From the NCBI GenBank assembly GCA_903879825.1, contig CAIRND010000172.1:1-5602 (forward strand): a stretch of DNA of 5,602 bases. The letters are read 5' to 3'. Position numbers and translations under genes: made by a program. This document shows, one piece after another, positions 5,277 to 5,602 of this stretch. Position 1 is the first letter of the stretch; the number at the start of each line of letters is the position of its first letter. The notes under the pieces are model-generated. The model ran no database searches, was not told the DNA's origin, and was given only the letters and a program-made list of their open reading frames with translations. The stretch is from an uncultured Geobacteraceae bacterium. GTDB taxonomy: Bacteria > Desulfobacterota > Desulfuromonadia > Geobacterales > Pseudopelobacteraceae.

Positions 5277-5602
5277 GGCGTGTTCTGCGTTTGCGTTCTC
5301 GCAGTGCAGTAAAGAAATCACTGAGCAGGTTTGAGCAGTCGCTTTCAAGAACACCTGACAGAAGTTCAACCTGGTGGTTGAGGCGGGGGTCGGAGGAAAG
5401 ATCGAACAATGAGCCGGCAGCCCCTCCCTTCGGGTCGTAACAGCCGAATACTACTTTTGGGATACGGGCCAGTATGATCGCTCCCATACACATGGTACAG
5501 GGTTCCAGAGTGACATAAAGGGTTGTGTCAAGAAGTCGCCAGGAAGCAAGTTTCCGAGCGGCTTTTCTGATGGCGATCAATTCGGCGTGCCCTGCAGGAT
5601 CT
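5266..5602 (-). CDS. tadA: tRNA-specific adenosine-34 deaminase, 5' partial
   Basis: TadA converts A34 to inosine in the tRNA-Arg(ACG) wobble position and is normally essential. Reading leftward from 5601, the frame starts inside the protein at DPAGHAELIAIRKAA. HAE (5581-5589) holds the zinc ligand and catalytic Glu of the deaminase fold. It continues with TLYVTLEPCTMCMGAI, whose PCxxC supplies the other zinc ligands, then DPKGGAAGSLFDL and DPRLNHQVELLSGVL, all typical of bacterial TadA. The C-terminus is basic (RERKRRTRLTT). A TTG at 5578-5580 could be read as a start, but it is the Leu of HAELIAI, so the true start lies right of the window and roughly the first 50 residues are missing. The gene converges with fdhD-mobA and the two coding ends overlap by 11 bases (5266-5276). 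Identification is secure. Confidence 0.95.
   Translation of the reverse strand, partial: DPAGHAELIAIRKAARKLASWRLLDTTLYVTLEPCTMCMGAIILARIPKVVFGCYDPKGGAAGSLFDLSSDPRLNHQVELLSGVLESDCSNLLSDFFTALRERKRRTRLTT

Noticed and set aside
5578..5580. TTG as the tadA start codon
   Set aside because: The frame stays open beyond it to the window edge and encodes the essential zinc/catalytic HAE motif just upstream, so this TTG is an internal Leu.

Overview
The window is an ordinary, densely packed bacterial chromosomal segment with housekeeping and cofactor genes. Base composition looks moderate, near 50% GC by eye. Protein style and gene order (nnr, a CBS-domain gene, tsaE, lysC) resemble anaerobic Desulfuromonadales/Geobacter-type bacteria. 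That assignment rests on remembered synteny and residue style, not on a search. There is no sign of a mobile element, CRISPR array, phage gene, tRNA or rRNA, and no gap over 100 bases lacks a gene.

Left block (1-3876, + strand): four genes run head to tail. nnr (bifunctional NAD(P)H-hydrate repair enzyme, start cut by the window edge) is followed after 13 bases by a two-CBS-domain protein. The stop of that gene overlaps the start of tsaE (tRNA t6A synthesis ATPase) in a TAATG junction. After 51 bases comes lysC (aspartate kinase), which may also use an internal start for a separate regulatory beta subunit. lysC has its own strong ribosome-binding site and a possible promoter inside the end of tsaE. 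The block ends in a perfect 30-base palindrome plus a run of seven T, a strong intrinsic terminator.

Right block (3894-5602): a single + strand frame encodes FdhD (sulfurtransferase for formate dehydrogenase) fused to MobA (molybdenum cofactor guanylyltransferase), two steps in maturing the Mo-bisMGD cofactor. It converges on tadA (tRNA adenosine deaminase, - strand, start outside the window), and the two stop ends overlap by 11 bases.

No wholly new system is visible. The points most worth checking are: (a) the FdhD-MobA fusion, whose junction lies on an A6 and a G7 run such that losing one base of either restores two separate genes; (b) the terminator only 17 bases before the fdhD-mobA start codon, which leaves no room for a promoter after it; and (c) the internal lysC beta start.
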